A stretch of 32,701 bases of DNA from Bordetella parapertussis (GTDB taxonomy: Bacteria > Pseudomonadota > Gammaproteobacteria > Burkholderiales > Burkholderiaceae_C): assembly GCA_945878355.1 (NCBI GenBank), contig CAMCTC010000048.1:1-32701 (forward strand), read 5' to 3'. Positions 32,244 to 32,701 of this stretch are shown in pieces; within the stretch, counting starts at the first letter, position 1, and each line of letters begins with the position of its first letter. A program made the translations under genes and the position numbers. The notes under the pieces are model-generated. The model made no database searches, had not been told where the DNA came from, and saw nothing but the letters and a program-made list of their open reading frames with translations.

Positions 32244-32701
32244 ATGAAACCCTTCACGCGAACATTTGTCTCATTCGCAACGCTGACCGCGTTAGCGACA
32301 GGCCCGGCAAGTGCAGCTGTGTTCGGCAGCTTGGCCAACTTTGACGCCATCAACGACACCGGCGTGATCGCCAGAGGCTTCGAGATAGAACTCCACGGCA
32401 TCACAAAGGGCCAGATCAGCGACGTCTTCGGATTGAATCGAAATTTCGGCACACCCTCTCCTGGCGACGTCGAGCGCTACGGTCTGCCGACCATCGGCGA
32501 TCTGTACGATGGCGCAGGCACGGTGGTAGGCGCGAAGGTGACTTACAGGGCCAGCTTTGCAGGGGGCGTCTGGTCCACCGGAACAGACTTTCGAAGCGCC
32601 GCCAACCCCTTCAACACCCCCGGCGAGAGTTGCTGGTCCTTCGGCAATGTCGGCTACCCCAACGTCCCATGCGACCACTTCGGCGTCAGCACCTTCGGTT
32701 C
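32244..32701 (+). CDS. Secreted protein, N-terminal part (window edge)
   Basis: 152 visible codons from ATG 32244, preceded by GGAAAG six bases upstream; the gene continues past the right edge. A signal peptide (MKPFTRTFVSFATLTALATGPASA, cleaved near ASA-A) is followed by FDAINDTGVIARGFEIELHGIT and DISDVFG-like text (QISDVFGLNRNFG), then VERYGLPTI and VWSTGTDFRSA. That N-D-T-G...G-F-E-I-E-L pattern is one I associate with exported proteins of exosortase/PEP-CTERM bacteria, so a C-terminal PEP-CTERM sorting signal may lie beyond the window. Function unknown. Confidence 0.7.
   Translation, partial: MKPFTRTFVSFATLTALATGPASAAVFGSLANFDAINDTGVIARGFEIELHGITKGQISDVFGLNRNFGTPSPGDVERYGLPTIGDLYDGAGTVVGAKVTYRASFAGGVWSTGTDFRSAANPFNTPGESCWSFGNVGYPNVPCDHFGVSTFG

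Noticed and set aside
1..32701. tRNA, rRNA, CRISPR arrays, insertion sequences
   Set aside because: No cloverleaf-like, regularly spaced repeat, or transposase sequence was recognised in any intergenic stretch.

Overview
The window is almost entirely high-GC DNA of a betaproteobacterium, most likely in the order Burkholderiales. The grounds are codon use, the homogentisate catabolic set, ubiUVT for ubiquinone synthesis, and lipoproteins and secreted proteins of the kinds usual in that group. I cannot assign a genus. The first ~1.2 kb differs sharply: it is AT-rich, uses AT-rich codons, and encodes two tandem pieces of AAA-ATPase-like/PD-(D/E)XK proteins (DUF1703-type) typical of Bacteroidota and other anaerobes. 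It joins in frame, inside the GNAT domain of an acyl-CoA synthetase, at about base 1195. This looks like a chimeric assembly join in a metagenome contig rather than a natural fusion.

Layout. 1-1194: foreign DUF1703 fragments with two small palindromes between them. 1195-5003: 3'-truncated NDP-forming acyl-CoA synthetase/GNAT enzyme (-) and a secreted, membrane-anchored TPR-like protein with 24-bp repeats (+). 5044-10149: a lipid-redox-looking block, in which a cyanobacterial AAR-like acyl reductase with a large extra N-terminal domain and a basic tail (-) is divergent from an iron-type alcohol dehydrogenase (+), which is followed by a saccharopine-dehydrogenase-like reductase. 10218-15866: a probable operon with its own promoter, holding an MBL-fold protein with an eroded metal site, an FAD monooxygenase, a DUF2783-like small protein, hmgA and fahA; the last four overlap by ATGA. 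The last two genes convert homogentisate to fumarate and acetoacetate. 15877-18363: ubiU-ubiV-ubiT (-), the O2-independent ubiquinone hydroxylation system, with all eight Fe-S cysteines present.

18445-28044: a small unidentified protein, a cyclophilin-type lipoprotein, an HpcH/HpaI aldolase, a formate/nitrite channel translationally coupled to a cytochrome P450, then DUF1993, amidase, beta-lactamase-type esterase and an alpha/beta-hydrolase lipoprotein. The last has a TetR-like palindrome in its promoter and a classic UUCG terminator. 28255-31191: a large protein combining a RelE-like N-terminal domain, an SF1/UvrD-type helicase and ankyrin repeats. 31427-31892: a small conserved-looking gene that appears frameshifted. 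32244 to the edge: the start of a secreted protein resembling exported proteins of PEP-CTERM-rich bacteria.

The points most worth pursuing are the AAR-like/Fe-ADH pair (fatty acyl to aldehyde to alcohol), the RelE-like/helicase/ankyrin fusion (possibly defence or toxin-linked), the FNT-P450 coupled pair, and the MBL protein lacking its Asp-His ligands. No tRNA, rRNA, CRISPR array or insertion sequence was recognised.
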